A stretch of DNA of 64,000 nucleotides from Arachnopeziza araneosa (Eukaryota > Ascomycota > Leotiomycetes > Helotiales > Arachnopezizaceae). Every line of letters begins with the position of its first letter. The first letter of the stretch is position 1. Below the pieces are notes generated by a model, which made no database searches, was not told the origin of the DNA, and saw only the letters and a list, made by a program, of their open reading frames with translations. The stretch covers positions 396,341 through 460,340 of the forward strand of contig QYAI01000002.1 of NCBI GenBank assembly GCA_003988855.1, read 5' to 3'. Position numbers and translations under genes: made by a program. Shown piece after piece: positions 44,438 to 56,001 of the stretch.

Positions 44438-45304
44438 ATGGCGACCGCGAAGCAGCCAAAATCCATTCTGAAGAAGTCCTCATACCCCGCCACATCTACT
44501 TCGAAGGCGGACAGGGACCGTGAGGTCGCTTTGTACCACGCAAACCTGATCCAACAGCAGAAGGACATTGAGCTTGAGATATTATGGTCGATGGAAAAGC
44601 TCATCGATTATCCTCTAGCTAGATCTCCGTACGATGCCTCGAATCCGTCTCCACAGGACGCGGAGATCTTCAAAAAGCTCCTCCGGCCTTTCCAGCCAAG
44701 TGACTACGATGAGTTGATTACAGAACGAAACATTAACGATCACTGTGGCTACACTTTGTGTCCTGACCCAAGACGAAAGGAGGATGGGTCAGGAAAATAC
44801 AGACTTTTAGGAACAAGTGGCAAAGCAAAGGATTTTAGGGTTGTGGAGTCGGCAGAGCTGGGTAAATGGTGCTCCGAATTGTGTGCAAAACGAGCATTAT
44901 ATGTCAAAGTTCAACTGAGCGAGACTCCAGCTTGGGAAAGGGATGCTGCGGAATATGCGCAGAAGATCGACCTTTTGGATGAACCAAATTCTGAAGCCAA
45001 GGCACTTGTTGGAAATATGGAAGGGTTGAATCTTGGTGGTCATGCTGTCAGTGGCAAAGCGCAGGGTGTTGCAAATCTAGCATTAGAGAGAGGTGACACA
45101 GGCAATGCTGCCAAGAACGGGTTGGTGGAAGTTGTTGTTCGAGAGAAAAGTATTGAACGGCCTGCCGTAGCCCCTTCTTTAGATGAAGTTGAGTTGAGCG
45201 AGAGACTAGATACGACTCATCTCACTCTGGAAGGATATACGTCTCACTTTGGCAGCCGCAGGGAAAGGCGTCATAATGATATGGACACGGATTGGAATCT
45301 ATGA
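44438..45304 (+). CDS. rtr1: RNA polymerase II CTD phosphatase Rtr1/RPAP2 family
   Basis: Single-exon gene of 288 residues. The zinc cluster is present: Cys103-x4-Cys108 in DHCGYTLCPDP and Cys145-x3-Cys149 in KWCSELCAKRALYVK, the arrangement of Rtr1/RPAP2. An N-terminal helix (ALYHANLIQQQKDIELEILW) precedes it. The family acts on Ser5-P (and Tyr1-P) of the polymerase II C-terminal repeat and also supports nuclear import of the polymerase; whether it is catalytic itself has been debated. The C-terminal ~100 residues are less conserved and end NDMDTDWNL. The start ATG is the first in frame after stops. Confidence 0.93.
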   Translation: MATAKQPKSILKKSSYPATSTSKADRDREVALYHANLIQQQKDIELEILWSMEKLIDYPLARSPYDASNPSPQDAEIFKKLLRPFQPSDYDELITERNINDHCGYTLCPDPRRKEDGSGKYRLLGTSGKAKDFRVVESAELGKWCSELCAKRALYVKVQLSETPAWERDAAEYAQKIDLLDEPNSEAKALVGNMEGLNLGGHAVSGKAQGVANLALERGDTGNAAKNGLVEVVVREKSIERPAVAPSLDEVELSERLDTTHLTLEGYTSHFGSRRERRHNDMDTDWNL

Positions 45305-45703
45305 TCTTGTAAGGCGTTATGGCAGAGGTCCAAGACAGCAATGATATCCTGTCTCAAAAGAAAGAGCAGTAAATGCGAAATAATCTATATTCTATTCGTC
45401 CAGTAGAAAATACCCACCGGAGGACCAGCCATTTAAATTTAATGTGAAGAACTTGCTTACCGTGAAGTCGCATAAATACAAAGATTCTATTCAGGGACGA
45501 GAGCGAGTATTTCGAGTCAGAGGTTCACCTTGCATGACTAGGAAAATGGCAATCAAGCATCATCTCCAGAGGAGAATCAGCGACACCTTGGTGGGAAATG
45601 TTCTCACATTGATCTAGTATGCATGATCCAGCAATACGCTCAAGTGCAACCAGATCCGTTCCATCCCAACCATGACATCCAGGACCCCGTAAAATTCGTA
45701 AAT
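45305..45703. other. Convergent 3' region between rtr1 and rps17
   Basis: About 0.4 kb of presumably untranslated tails. The minus frame downstream of rps17 stays open to 45525 only if the second intron were retained, so it is not coding. Confidence 0.45.
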
Positions 45704-46252
45704 TTATGGTCGCGGAGGACGGTCGCCGAATCTGCGTGGACCTCGCTCGACGGTTTGTTGTTGAGAAACGGCAACGACATTGACTGGGATAGAGTCGAAC
45801 TGCATTTATCAGCTTCAGTTGATCTAAAATAGATACCACAAGACAACATACACCAAGACTCTTGAGGAGATCCTTTGTCTCGCTGTCGACCTCCAGTTGA
45901 CCACTTTCACTTTGGCTGAAGTCGAGGGCAGAAACCTCGGGTACGTATTGATCTTTTCTCTCACGTTCCTCTTCTTGGAGCTTGAAGGAAATACCACGGA
46001 CAGGTCCACGCTGGATACGCTTCATCAAATGGGTAGTGTAACCGGCAATCTATAAGATTAGACCATTAGAACGTAGAAGCGATGCCCATTACCCGCATTC
46101 CATACCTTGTTGCGAAGACGCTTCGAAGCAATGATGGCAATTTCATCGCAGATTCTCTTGTTGGTCTCGAAATCGAGAGTCAATTTTGGGTAATATCTCT
46201 CGATAATGACCTTGGCGGACTTCTTGACGGTCTTGGTACGAACGCGACCCAT
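45704..46252 (-). CDS. rps17: 40S ribosomal protein S17 (eS17)
   Basis: Exons 46252-46106, 46049-45852 and 45799-45704 give 146 residues. The start [24 protein letters not shown] is universal; exon 2 carries [20 protein letters not shown] and [18 protein letters not shown]; exon 3 gives [14 protein letters not shown] and the basic tail [12 protein letters not shown]. Introns are 56 and 52 nt. The protein is part of the small-subunit head. If the second intron were missed, the frame would run on through intron into a false tail, so the splice is important. Confidence 0.97.
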
Positions 46253-46994
46253 TTTGGCAGTATTGTATGGTTGTCGAATTGGATATGTCGTTACTTGAGA
46301 AATTCGACTTAGATTTGTGGGAGAACTTTCTAAGCGACGGCCGATTTTGTCCTAGCGCTTTTGAGAAATTAACACGTGACTCACTTCTCACACCAAATGG
46401 AAGTTTGTCCTAGTGTGAACTTTTCGACCTCTTTCAAGTAATTACGAGAGTCTGAATTGTCCACGTTCTAGAGAAAGTCTTTCAATTTGTCTTGAGAGAT
46501 AATAAAACTTGAGCGCCTCGATGAAACCATGAGCTTTCTCATGCTTCGATTTTTCTTTGCTGTTTATTCCTTCTTTGTTGATTTATGTCTTTAGGTCAGT
46601 CAACATTATACTCTTCACAAGCTTAAGATTTCGGGCTTCATGGATTATGTAGTTCAAGGGTCACTCCCTATTAAACCTGTCATAAGTAAACTTTGTCAGA
46701 AGATATCGTGTTCTACAAATAGTGTTGCTATCTTATGTTATGGTAGTGGAATGAAATCTTGCTTTACTGAACTGCTTGTGCCGTGAATCTACCTTATGCT
46801 GTCTGATATTTTAGTGAATATTTATCACACGCCTGCAGTGTCAACACTCTTCTCATTACGCAGCTTCACAAGTTAAACAGTCTCCTTCCTTCCCTCAACA
46901 AGCAACAATAACAACAGTCTCTTCTTCTGCTAGCGGTAATAGAAACATACCTCTAGACTCTTCAATATCTAATCCTCAACACGATTTATTTACA
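46253..46994. other. Divergent intergenic region
   Basis: About 0.74 kb between rps17 and the 2EXR-like locus. It contains the E-box noted and a pyrimidine-rich leader before 46995. No coding exon seen. Confidence 0.4.
46373..46379. promoter_or_regulatory. E-box CACGTGA upstream of rps17
   Basis: A CACGTG core lies about 120 bp upstream of the rps17 start codon. This is the binding-site type of Cbf1/bHLH factors, which occur in fungal promoters. Function here is inference only. Confidence 0.3.
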
Positions 46995-47865
46995 ATGCCT
47001 CGCAAACCATCTTACTCTTCTAAGATGCCTCGCAAGCTCAGCACGACTGTACCTAAGAAGTACGGCCTCCGCTTCTCTACCAAACCCACTTTCAACTTCA
47101 AAGGTCTGGCTATTGAAATTCGCACTATGGTCTTCAAGCTCACTCTCGAGCGTGAAAATCACAAGACACCCTCATTTCTCAAATCTCTTCGCTGTGATCC
47201 AGAACTCTATGCTGAGGCTATCGAAGTTTTTTATACTATTAACAAGGATGAAGAGTTTACTTTTGTCTGGATGAGAAAGGGAAAATTCATAGGCTTGGAC
47301 TGGTTCTTTGAATTAAAGAAGGAAGTTAGAAGCAAATTTCAAGGAGAAGTGAGAATTAATGTTCCGTAAGTCCTGATTCCATCCTTGCGAAATTTTGCTA
47401 TTCTCGCGGTTGAATATCTGTCATCTGATCTTTGTTATGCCTATTGTATTATCGAAGTTTCCCATCGATATTCTAACAGATCATAGTGAAATTTACATGT
47501 CGGCAACAGCTATCGACAATAAACTTCATAAATCTATGAGTACAGCCCTACTTTCCCTCCCTCGACTTTCAAAACTCTAGATTAACGCCCCCTCTGGCGA
47601 CTCGCTGAAGGGGCTGACGCTCTCGTCGCTCCTCATTGTCCCAAGTCCCGGCTCAAACTCCACATTTCGCTTCGACAATCTACTCCAAATTCACATTCTA
47701 CTTGGATTCCCGTATGATCACATAACAATAATGAAGGATATCGAAAAGATATTAGAGGAGAATGGATTTGGCCCGAGCTATAAATCGTGGTTTATTGCTC
47801 GAAAGCGTTACATATTAACCTGGACTTGGCCTCGGTCTTCGACAATAGTTTCTGCTAAATCTTGA
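46995..47865 (+). pseudogene. 2EXR/F-box-like gene interrupted by an in-frame TAG
   Basis: Exon 1 (46995-47365) starts MPRKPSYSSKMPRK and contains GLAIEIRTMVFKLTLE, resembling the LPxEIRxxIW motif of fungal 2EXR proteins, then DPELYAEAIEVFYTIN. An intron 47366-47486 (GTAAGT...CTAAC...TAG) joins it in frame to 47487. The frame continues ALLSLPRLSKL, hits TAG at 47578-47580, and then stays open for 94 more codons (INAPSGDSLKGLTLSSLLIV ... STIVSAKS) to TGA at 47863-47865. The continuation has the same composition and style as the first part, so the TAG looks like a point change (CAG or AAG to TAG). It may be a truncated functional gene, a read-through case, or a pseudogene. No alternative GT/AG pair I tried removes the stop in frame. 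Confidence 0.55.
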
Positions 47866-48095
47866 ATGTTTTGGGAAAAGTAGATAGAGACAATATTGCG
47901 CAGATTTCATCCTACGAAAGTGACTTTGGGATTTCGATATTGAAAATTAATTTGATGCGTTGCTTTACAAAAAACCCTCCCAACATTCGACAATCAAAAT
48001 CAAAATCTCCTTGTGAAATTTTGAAACCCTCTTAACAAGCAAATAAAGACATTATTCATCATTAAAACTTCCGCACAAGCTCCTCCCAGACTCCC

Positions 48096-48491
48096 TTAAC
48101 AATTAGAATCCCTCTCTACAACCTTAAAACTCTGCGTGACAGCCCCCTGACACCCATCCACACCTCCATTTATACTCTCTTGATAATTAGTGCACCTTGG
48201 CCCATTATAGGTACACAACTTAAACATCCCTCCCCCATTGAAGGACCAATGGTTACAATTCTGGACATTCGTGCAGGAGTAGAAATCAAACCGGTATTTG
48301 ATGTGAGCAGCTTGACCGTTGCCGTTACACCCGTTTTGAGAAGGGGTGTAGCAGTCGAAGTTGAAGGATGAGACTGTTCCGCCAAGTTCGCGAGGAGTAG
48401 CAGGTACTGCTAGAATAGGCTGGAAGAGGCCAAGGAAGAGAGAGGTGATGAAGAAGATGACGTGCAGGTTAAGGGGGTTGGGAATGTGCAT
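48096..48491 (-). CDS. Small secreted cysteine-rich protein, 131 aa
   Basis: Intronless, from ATG 48491 to TAA. Residues 1-28 form a clear signal peptide (LHVIFFITSLFLGLFQPILA, cleavage probably after ALA-type ILA before VPATP). The mature ~100 residues contain eight cysteines (FDCYTP, NGCNGN, YSCTNV, QNCNHW, KLCTYN, PRCTNY, DGCQGA, SNC), consistent with four disulfides, and are Gly/Asn-rich. Small size, secretion signal and cysteine content match the general class of fungal secreted proteins that includes effector candidates, but no known fold is recognised and no role should be assumed. It has no intron and no obvious paralogue in the window. Confidence 0.72.
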   Translation of the reverse strand: MHIPNPLNLHVIFFITSLFLGLFQPILAVPATPRELGGTVSSFNFDCYTPSQNGCNGNGQAAHIKYRFDFYSCTNVQNCNHWSFNGGGMFKLCTYNGPRCTNYQESINGGVDGCQGAVTQSFKVVERDSNC

Positions 48492-49362
48492 TGTGATGTA
48501 CAGTACGTGAGAAGATTATTGTAGTCGAGGTTTGACTCTAGTCTGTTTAGATAACAAGACTGGAGATGAAAGTTCAACCGCTTTTATAGATATTCAGCTC
48601 AATATCCTACGGCAAGATCATGCAGTCTGAGATACCTTGTCCGTCTACCTCGTTTATGCAGCCAGTCTATGATGCTATTTGTACTATGATCATGCTAGAA
48701 TAGCGCTGATCAGCATCAGCAAAACAGAGGTATCACGTCTGAAAATGCCACTACAGAACTCTGAGTCAAACAATGAGCTAAAATCAGCAAGGTAACCAGA
48801 CTTGGGTCGGAGTAATCTTTTCTTCTGAAATCATTTGCTCTCAGCAGCAATTTTCCTTCTCAACGGATAAATGTGGCTCTCCAAATAGCTCATTTCACCC
48901 TTAAGATGGAAACATGACTGGTATTTTAACGTCGTGTATATAAATGTGGTGCAAGTGAGAAGCTTTAGCGAAGTACGCCGTTGGACAACAATGAGATCGA
49001 TACGAGGAGTTACTCGATCTCAACTGTGTTCCTGTCAACGGATTGTCTCACTTGAAGGCACGTTAAGCATGGCCGTCACACACATAAGAATTCTTCTATC
49101 CCCCCATGACTAATTTTTAACGTACAACGTACTAAAAAGTGTGAAACTGTGCTTCTGTACTTTCGGCTTCAAGTGCCGGAGATAAGACAGGTTCTGCTTG
49201 AATAGTTACTATTTCCCACGCATCTACCCGTTGGGGTTTACAAAAGAATGAACGAATGTACACCAAACACCCTTCACCAAGCCTGCGGCTGTATCTCTCT
49301 CTAGAAATCAATCTACGGCCCATCATGATCGTACAACACACCTTCTTCACCGCTCTTCAAAC
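48492..49362. other. Intergenic region
   Basis: About 0.87 kb between two minus-strand genes, AT-rich. No supported gene. Confidence 0.35.
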
Positions 49363-50375
49363 TCAGTTGGATTTGACACGACCATACTTATCCTCATAGA
49401 TATGCCCACTATCGGAAACAATGTACGACTTCCTAGAGCTCAAAGTCTCGATATCCATGCCCGGACGTTTGAATCCGTAGGGATTACATCCATCCCAGAT
49501 CTCCTCCATCTCCAAGCGCATCTTGCTCTTCGGCTTCTTGTCTCGGATACGAAGTTTCTCAAAGAAGACGTACGAGGCATAGTACGCACCACTCGTGTTT
49601 CCAGCAGAGGGCCCATTCTTGCCAAGGAAGTCTGTGAGCACCTTACTTGAGATCTTCTTGCTTCCACCATAGGTCTTTGCGATCTCCCGGCAGAATCCAG
49701 TTTGAGATACGGCCGGATCAGCGAGGTGGGCACGAAGCTTCTTTCGGATCTCGTCGCACGTATCATAGACTGGGACTTCACCGGCTTCCTCATCCTCTAG
49801 TGTGATTCCAGCCACATTGTGCTTTTTATCTTCGTCTTCTTTCTTGACTTTCTTCTTTGGCTGTTTGATTCCGTTCAGTTCGCGATGTTTGAAGAACGCA
49901 AAGGCATTCGGGTAAACCATTGAATTCTCCCCTTTATAAGGTCCTTTCTGACCCATAAAAGCGCGGTATGAATTGGCATTCGTTCCAATGGCCTTCTGGA
50001 ATTCACCGACTTTCATCTCACCTGAGTTAATGAAATTTCTGATTTTGGTTCGGACGCGACTGGAAGTAATTAGTGTTATGTTGATGGATATCGTTAGACG
50101 TGTGATATGGGGTTGTAGACGCGGTGTGGGAATGCTTCTCATGAAATAGAATATTACATACTCGCAACTAATATCAACCACGCGGCATAGTCTGTTATCT
50201 ATATCAATCTCCTCATTGGCCTCATCGGTGGCCTTGCGTTTTATCCCAGACTGGCTGGATTAGCGCTGTAGGATTGGTGGATACAAGGAGCACGTACAGA
50301 TTTCTCGGAGGCAACTGGGGTTGCGATAGTAGCGTTGCTGCTAACAGCAGCGAGAGGTTGCCTTTTAGCAGGCAT
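49363..50375 (-). CDS. Protein with two DUF7726-type domains, 287 aa
   Basis: Exons 50375-50298, 50250-50162 and 50059-49363. N-terminus MPAKRQPLAAVSSNATIAT is basic; SSGIKRKATDEANEEIDID spans the first splice. Two homologous modules follow: module 1 from DISCDRVRTKIRNFINSGEM through FQKAIGTNANSYRAFMGQKG; module 2 from YDTCDEIRKKLRAHLADP through GFCREIAKTYGG, LTDFLGKNGPSAG. A Lys-rich linker (KQPKKKVKKEDEDKK) separates them. This is the DUF7726 layout of fungal nuclear-type proteins; the helix-rich modules resemble small DNA-binding folds, but function is unknown. The tail DSGHIYEDKYGRVKSN is a further conserved-looking block. The exon 2 acceptor was chosen among several AGs because only it keeps the frame. 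Confidence 0.82.
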
Positions 50376-51256
50376 GACTGAGGTTTTATTCTTGCTGTTG
50401 AGTTTGTTGTTAAGAATGGTTTGAGAAACGAGAACAAGACGCGATTATAAACATTAATCATGTGACCCGGGCTCAAAACGACGTACTCGCATTCCCCTGC
50501 ACTCGCACGGTCACCGCACTCGCCCATCCTCAAAAATCCATTCTTTTTGCGACCGGTGAGACGATTAAATCAAGTAAAATTCAACTATTTTATATATATT
50601 TATGGTGTTTTGAAAATATCATGAATAGAAGTTTAAAAAAATGATATATTTGAATATCTAAGAGTTAAATCGACTAGGAAGCTGGATATTTCGAGTTCGA
50701 GTAGCCCTCCCTGTAGAATTAACCTTACCTTGCCCTGAAGACTCCTTCGTCTCTGCTTCTATTGTCAACCTATTTAAATCAACTTCTAAGGCTTTATAGG
50801 CTGCTTTTGGCAATTTAGATCGATTTTTAACCAGTAAGAGCTGCAGTTTTAGTGCTCGAGCAGTCTCTCGAGCCTCCTGTCACGGGTTGATGGTATGATG
50901 TGAGAGTTCCACTGCTCCTCCTAACTAACTTACGTCACTTCGAGAGTACAAATAGAGCTACAAGGCCGGGTCATGGAAATAATTGGCGAGTCAATCGTTA
51001 AAGATTTTATTCCACACGACAAATATATTTAAACCAGGAAATAGTTTAGTATAATTGCGTGGATAAACAAATTGTGAAGGTGCTGCAGGTACATGTAAAC
51101 CCCAGACTCGGCAATAAAGGGGCTGCACGGAGCATCGGAACAATGCGGCCGCTGTTCTGGCGCTTCCCCACATAAGCTTGTTGACATGGCAAGCCCCGAG
51201 CCTCATTCATCAACGTCGGCGACTGTGTATTCGACTGCACATCACCAGCAACGAAG
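50376..51256. other. Divergent intergenic region
   Basis: About 0.88 kb between the DUF7726 and PQ-loop genes, AT-rich around 50570-50670. No supported gene. Confidence 0.35.
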
Positions 51257-52354
51257 ATGGATCTTCTCTGGGCGCTGCAAACTGATCTTGCTCAAAGCCG
51301 TTGTGAAAAGCTTCAATCACCAAGCTACCTCAATCTCGCACTCTCGATGTACCTCCCTCTATCCCCTCTATCCCTCTGTTCAGCCTTCAAAACCCATCTC
51401 GCACTTCCAAACTAACGCCAACCTTCATCACAGACTCATCCTCCTCGGCATACTTCTCTCCTACCTGCCCCAACACTACCGCATCATCGCCCGTTCCACC
51501 TCCGAAGGCATCTCACCCTACTTTATACTCCTTGGTACCACATCAGGCACCTGCGCCTTTGCAAATATCCTCGTTCTACCTGCATCCCGCGCAGATGTTG
51601 CATGCTGTAAGACGGTGAGCACCTTCGAGTGCGCGGCGGGGTTATTAGGGATAGCGCAAGTTGGAGTGCAATGGTTTTGCTTTAGTGTGATGTGAGCGCT
51701 CCCCCCATCCATCTACTTCTTCATATAGCTAATACGAACATCTTCAGATTGCTCCTCTTCCTCATCTTCTTTCCCCGGGGCGATACCCTCCCTGATAATG
51801 AGCGCAAGCAATATACCTTCCGCACCGCCGTAACAGTAGCATTCATTTGCCTTCTCCACGGTTTGATCGTGATCATCATCAGCGCTGCTCTCCTCCTCTC
51901 ACGGCCCCACCATCTTGGAGTCTGGGCAAACTCCTTAGGAATCATGGCCACAATTTTAGCAGCCATTCAATACCTGCCTCAGATCTGGATGACCTGGCAT
52001 CTTAAGCACGTAGGCAGTCTCTCTATTCCCATGATGCTGATCCAAACCCCTGGGTCTTTTGTTTGGTCCGCGAGTCTAGCTGCAAGACTGGGTGTCGAGG
52101 GTTGGAGTACTTGGGGAGTGTTTTTAGTCACTGGGTGCTTACAGGGTTGCTTACTGACAATGGGGATTTATTTCGAGATTAAGGCAAGGCAGGAAGGGAA
52201 GAATATTGACGGGTCATATGATACGCACAGAGTCGTAGAAACGGATGATGAAGGTGGCCCAGTAGGAGAGGCGGGAAGTGATAGTGGGACTTTGAACGAG
52301 AGGACACCGTTGATAAATGGATCGAGGAAGGCTTCTGCTGTGGAGAGGACGTAG
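51257..52354 (+). CDS. PQ-loop repeat membrane protein, 318 aa
   Basis: Exons 51257-51348, 51434-51691 and 51748-52354. The first splice (AT|A) restores SPSYLNLALSILILLGILLSY, and the second (AT|A) restores CFSVILLLFLIFFPR. Two PQ-loop motifs are visible: YLPQHYRIIARSTSEGISP and YLPQIWMTWHLKHVGSLS. Together with five further hydrophobic segments this gives a seven-helix membrane protein of the PQ-loop family (cystinosin/Ypq/SWEET-related), which generally exports amino acids or other small solutes from vacuoles or the Golgi. The C-terminal tail is acidic and carries NERTPLING, resembling a dileucine sorting signal for vacuolar membranes. Substrate is not inferable. Confidence 0.88.
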
Positions 52355-53393
52355 GACTGACCTGCTGCTGCGATGTAACTTGTATGAAATATTATTTCGC
52401 AGAGGATCAAGTGTTGACAACATCACATAGACATTTAGACTAGTTTTCAATATTACTATTCTTAATGCTCTCTCCGGATCTTGACGCGAATCTTCATCTC
52501 GATCCTAGATCAAGCCAACAGAGACCGACCCGAGTTCTAGCTATGCTCCAACCTTTGACAACCCGACATCACTACAATACGTCTGACGGGACAACTCGAC
52601 TCGGAAGCTCAGATCAACGGGACCCAACAGCATCCCATCCAACTCGGTTTGGCCCGACTTGGATCAGCCGAGTTGGGTCCGACGAGAGCCATGTATTTGG
52701 GGGGGAACTGCTTCGCATCTCACACCTTCTGTGGAGGTCACAAAGTAGTTGCAATCATGCCTCATCTGGTACATGGCACATTCACGAGGTGAAAACTAGA
52801 GGCGGACAGGTTTAGGTAGGTAGTAGAGGATATGAAGCATCCTCGTTAAGATTTGATGTGATTTCGCATTTGGAGTTGATATCGCAGGCGTACATACAAC
52901 AACCATACAAGCCTTTCTCTTCGGTGCCTCTCTTTTGCATATCCTAAAAAATATTCCATCCATTCACGCCCCGCCAAATGCAATCAAATAAAATACTAGT
53001 ACTCAACAACATCAACAACATCAACAACACAAGGCGTGCAACATATTCATTTTCAAAAATAAAATCGCAGACGAACAGGAAAATAGTTACGTCATTGTGA
53101 CAGTATGAGAATGATTTCATCAAAAAGCCACCTGTCCCACCAAGCCATGCACACCCGATCCATTTGTTTCGTCCATCTCGCCAACAATAACTGGAATGAT
53201 AAATTGAGTAATGTGGCGAGTAATGACATGTTGAAGCAAGTATTATGAAAGCGTAGGATACTCGAAGCAAAGAAATATGAACGCCGCCACCCCTCCTCAT
53301 GCAGAAAACAAGGTCTGCTGTTCTATCTCATCCATCAACGCCAGTCGTCATATGGTCTCGCAAGAAGATTAGGTTCAGTCACCAATACTACCC
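52355..53393. other. Convergent intergenic region with inverted repeat
   Basis: About 1.0 kb. The part 52480-52690 is rich in ACTCGG/CCGAC words with a 9-bp inverted repeat CCAACTCGG / CCGAGTTGG at 52639-52647 and 52668-52676. An AACATCAAC run lies at 53008-53030. No supported gene. Confidence 0.35.
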
Positions 53394-56001
53394 TCACCAA
53401 CCGCCTGCCCACGCAGCTTGGATGAAATTAGGATTGTGACCTTGCATCCCTACACCGGCTCCTGGATACCGCGTCGCAGTAAAGCTCTCCATTGGCAAAC
53501 CCTGACCGAAGTTATCAAATCCAGTATTCATGCTGATGCTCTCTTGGCCTGATATCCACTCCTTGAATTGATTCTCATCGGGTGTCATGTTAGGGGGAGG
53601 CATTGTGTGTTGTGCTATACTAGGGTAGTTGGCAACGTGGTTAGGATACTGGCTTGGGTTTTGAGGAGGGTTGTATGGTGAGTTGAGACCAGGTGTGCTG
53701 TCACCGTTATTGGAGGTGATGAGGGAGGGTGCACTCGAGGCCTGGCCCGGAGATTGTTGGTAGGACATTGGCGGCATTCCATAAGGATGCTGATTGTAAG
53801 TACCGTACTTCTGTCGGTCGTCTTCGGCGGAGGGAGAGGTCGCATTGACAGCTGCCCAAGCGCCATTAGGACGAGATGGTTGCGCAGATTCAACGCCTTG
53901 CATAGGTTCGCCGTTGACACTGGTGGCGATCTCGTTGGTACTTGCTCGGGATCGGTTGTGCTCGATAGGATCAGAGCCTTCAGACAAGGCGTGATCAGTG
54001 TCCTTTAGGTCACCGAATTCCTTTAGTTCCTTTTCATAGAGTTTGTACTGTTCGAGACCACCACCACTGCGGCGAAATTTGATGTTGTAATCTCGGTGAA
54101 CGGAGTAGAAGTATTGGTGCATCTTGCCAATGGATTTGAGGTATCCCTTTACCATTTTTAGTCTTGGAACCATATCACGAAGAATCTTTTCCGTCAGAGC
54201 GACCTTTCCTTTGCTTCTCATATCCTTAGGGTGTTCCGTCGATGAACGATCGACCAGATGGCCTTCTAAATCCATCTGCGGGAACCAGAGCGCATAAACG
54301 GCCACAAACGCTGCTTGCCATACAGCAAATCCAAATTGTGGCGATTCAGGCAAGGCATTGTTGTCTTGACATGTGCTAACAATATCAATGATGTCTCGTG
54401 CAGCTTTCATGATACCGTCAGCACTCTCCTCCCAAAACCCGTCGGGTATATCGTATTTGTCTGGAGGGAACGTTGGCGCATCCAGTGGTCCAAGTGGTTT
54501 CTCGCAGCGAATTGGGATGAAAGGGATGTACTCTCTGTGAAGCATGATGAGGCAGAGCGAATAAAGCGTATGCAGAGAAGCATAAGTGGTGGCGTTGCGC
54601 TTTTCAAGATGAGCGGACAAGTTTGCTTCAGTGAAAGTGAGACTTGGTGGTAATGCAGCATGGAAGTCCTTGAGTTGGCGACGGAGCCTAAAGAATCCCG
54701 TTTTCTCATTCCAAGGCGGAAGCTTCTCGGTTCTTCGACCTCCAGCGTAACTCCATTCTGAAAGGTTGCCGAATATCTCCACTAACCGAATGTATCGGCT
54801 TAATACTCCATCCTCGGTCATAGTTGATGGCTGATTCCTGCCGAAGCCATTTGCACCCAAGAATCCCGTCTGGACATTGTGAACAAACAAGAACTGGTCG
54901 TCTGAACACGGTAGCTGCACTGGAAGCTTTTCAACATTGATCATGATTGGTCGAGCCTTGCCAGCCGCCAGCATTCGGTCCATAATGAAGCAACTCCATA
55001 GCGTACGTCTTCGAACTTCCTTCTCGATTGCATCTTCCCTTGGTGAAGCCAGAAGCTTATTTCTTCTCGGGTCATGGGGTGAGCCCAGTGCTTGAGTCTC
55101 AGGATCGTCGATATAAGCAAGTCCCATTGGGAAAGCTAACCGAATGGCGAGACCAATGTACAGCCAAGCACTCAGTCCTCTTGTTTGACCCCATTCATAA
55201 AGTCCAAGCATTAGTAAACCTTGAATATTCTCCAGGGAAGGCGTAGTGAGGTTCCGGATAGTTGGTCCAAAAGCAGCAGCCAATGGCACAGCATAATATT
55301 CACTTGCAGCGAGAGGATCTTCTCCGTTTGGAGAGTGATGAGCTACCAATACTGGATGGAAACGAGCCGTCAGAGTCAAGACTCCAAGTAAGAGAACCCT
55401 TCCATCCTCAAGATCCGCCGCTGGAGTTGCTGGGTCTCTCGGATAAGAAGCTTGGCGCATCCTATTCCTAAAGGTTGGCGGGTGAAGAAATGGCATTTCT
55501 GTAGAAAAGTGCATCTTGAATATCTCGTAGAGCTCGTCCCACACCTTCCGCGTTAGAATTGATGACTCCAAAACATCATCTCCTATCCTCGCACTGTTCC
55601 TCCGTCCGGAATCTTCAATCTTTCTGACTCGCTTCTTGTTTTCCGTGTCTCCTTCTTGCTTGATTCCAGGAGCGTTTTCAGCTCGCCTGGGTGCCGGTGA
55701 TGATCCGGCAACAGGATACGTGCATTCTCTGTTACTTTGAGCGCACGCTTTGCAAGTAGAGTGAACACCATTGTTGACGCCTGCTTGGTGGTTAGTCTTC
55801 AGCGGTTGGGAATGCCTCTATGGGAGAGCATGCACAGTAGTAGGCGAAGCTTGAACCATATAAAAAAAGAGCGTGACACACAGCTCAGGCGTAAAGAACC
55901 TCACACTCACATTTAACTTTACTCCTACGGCACCGTGCACATGCTATTGAGCTGCGGACCATCTTCTGCGGCTTCTTCTCCTCCTGCGGGCCTCCTCTCA
56001 T
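53394..56001 (-). CDS. Zn2Cys6 transcription factor with fungal-specific regulatory domain, 825 aa
   Basis: Exons 56001-55911 and 55780-53394. The zinc cluster is split by the 130-nt intron and restored by the TGC junction: Cys21, Cys24, Cys31, Cys40, Cys43, Cys50 (CARCRRSKVKC ... CKACAQSNREC). A Lys/Arg-rich linker follows. The fungal-specific middle homology region starts around WDELYEIFKMHFSTEMPFLHPPTF and includes GLYEWGQTRGLSAWLYIGLAIRLA and RRTLWSCFIMDRMLA. A disordered Pro/Ser/Gln-rich tail ends FIQAAWAGGW. Such proteins regulate metabolism or stress genes in the nucleus; the target pathway is unknown. The start could also be Met14 (MVRSSIACARC). It has an unusually long, microsatellite-rich upstream region. 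Confidence 0.93.

Noticed and set aside
45525..45703. Extension of rps17 reading frame beyond the second intron
   Set aside because: Exists only if the 52-nt intron is retained; the spliced exon 3 gives the expected eS17 ending and stop.
52639..52676. 9-bp inverted repeat as possible regulatory palindrome or transposon end
   Set aside because: Short, with a 20-bp spacer in a CCGA-rich stretch, and no flanking target duplication or open frame; chance occurrence is likely.
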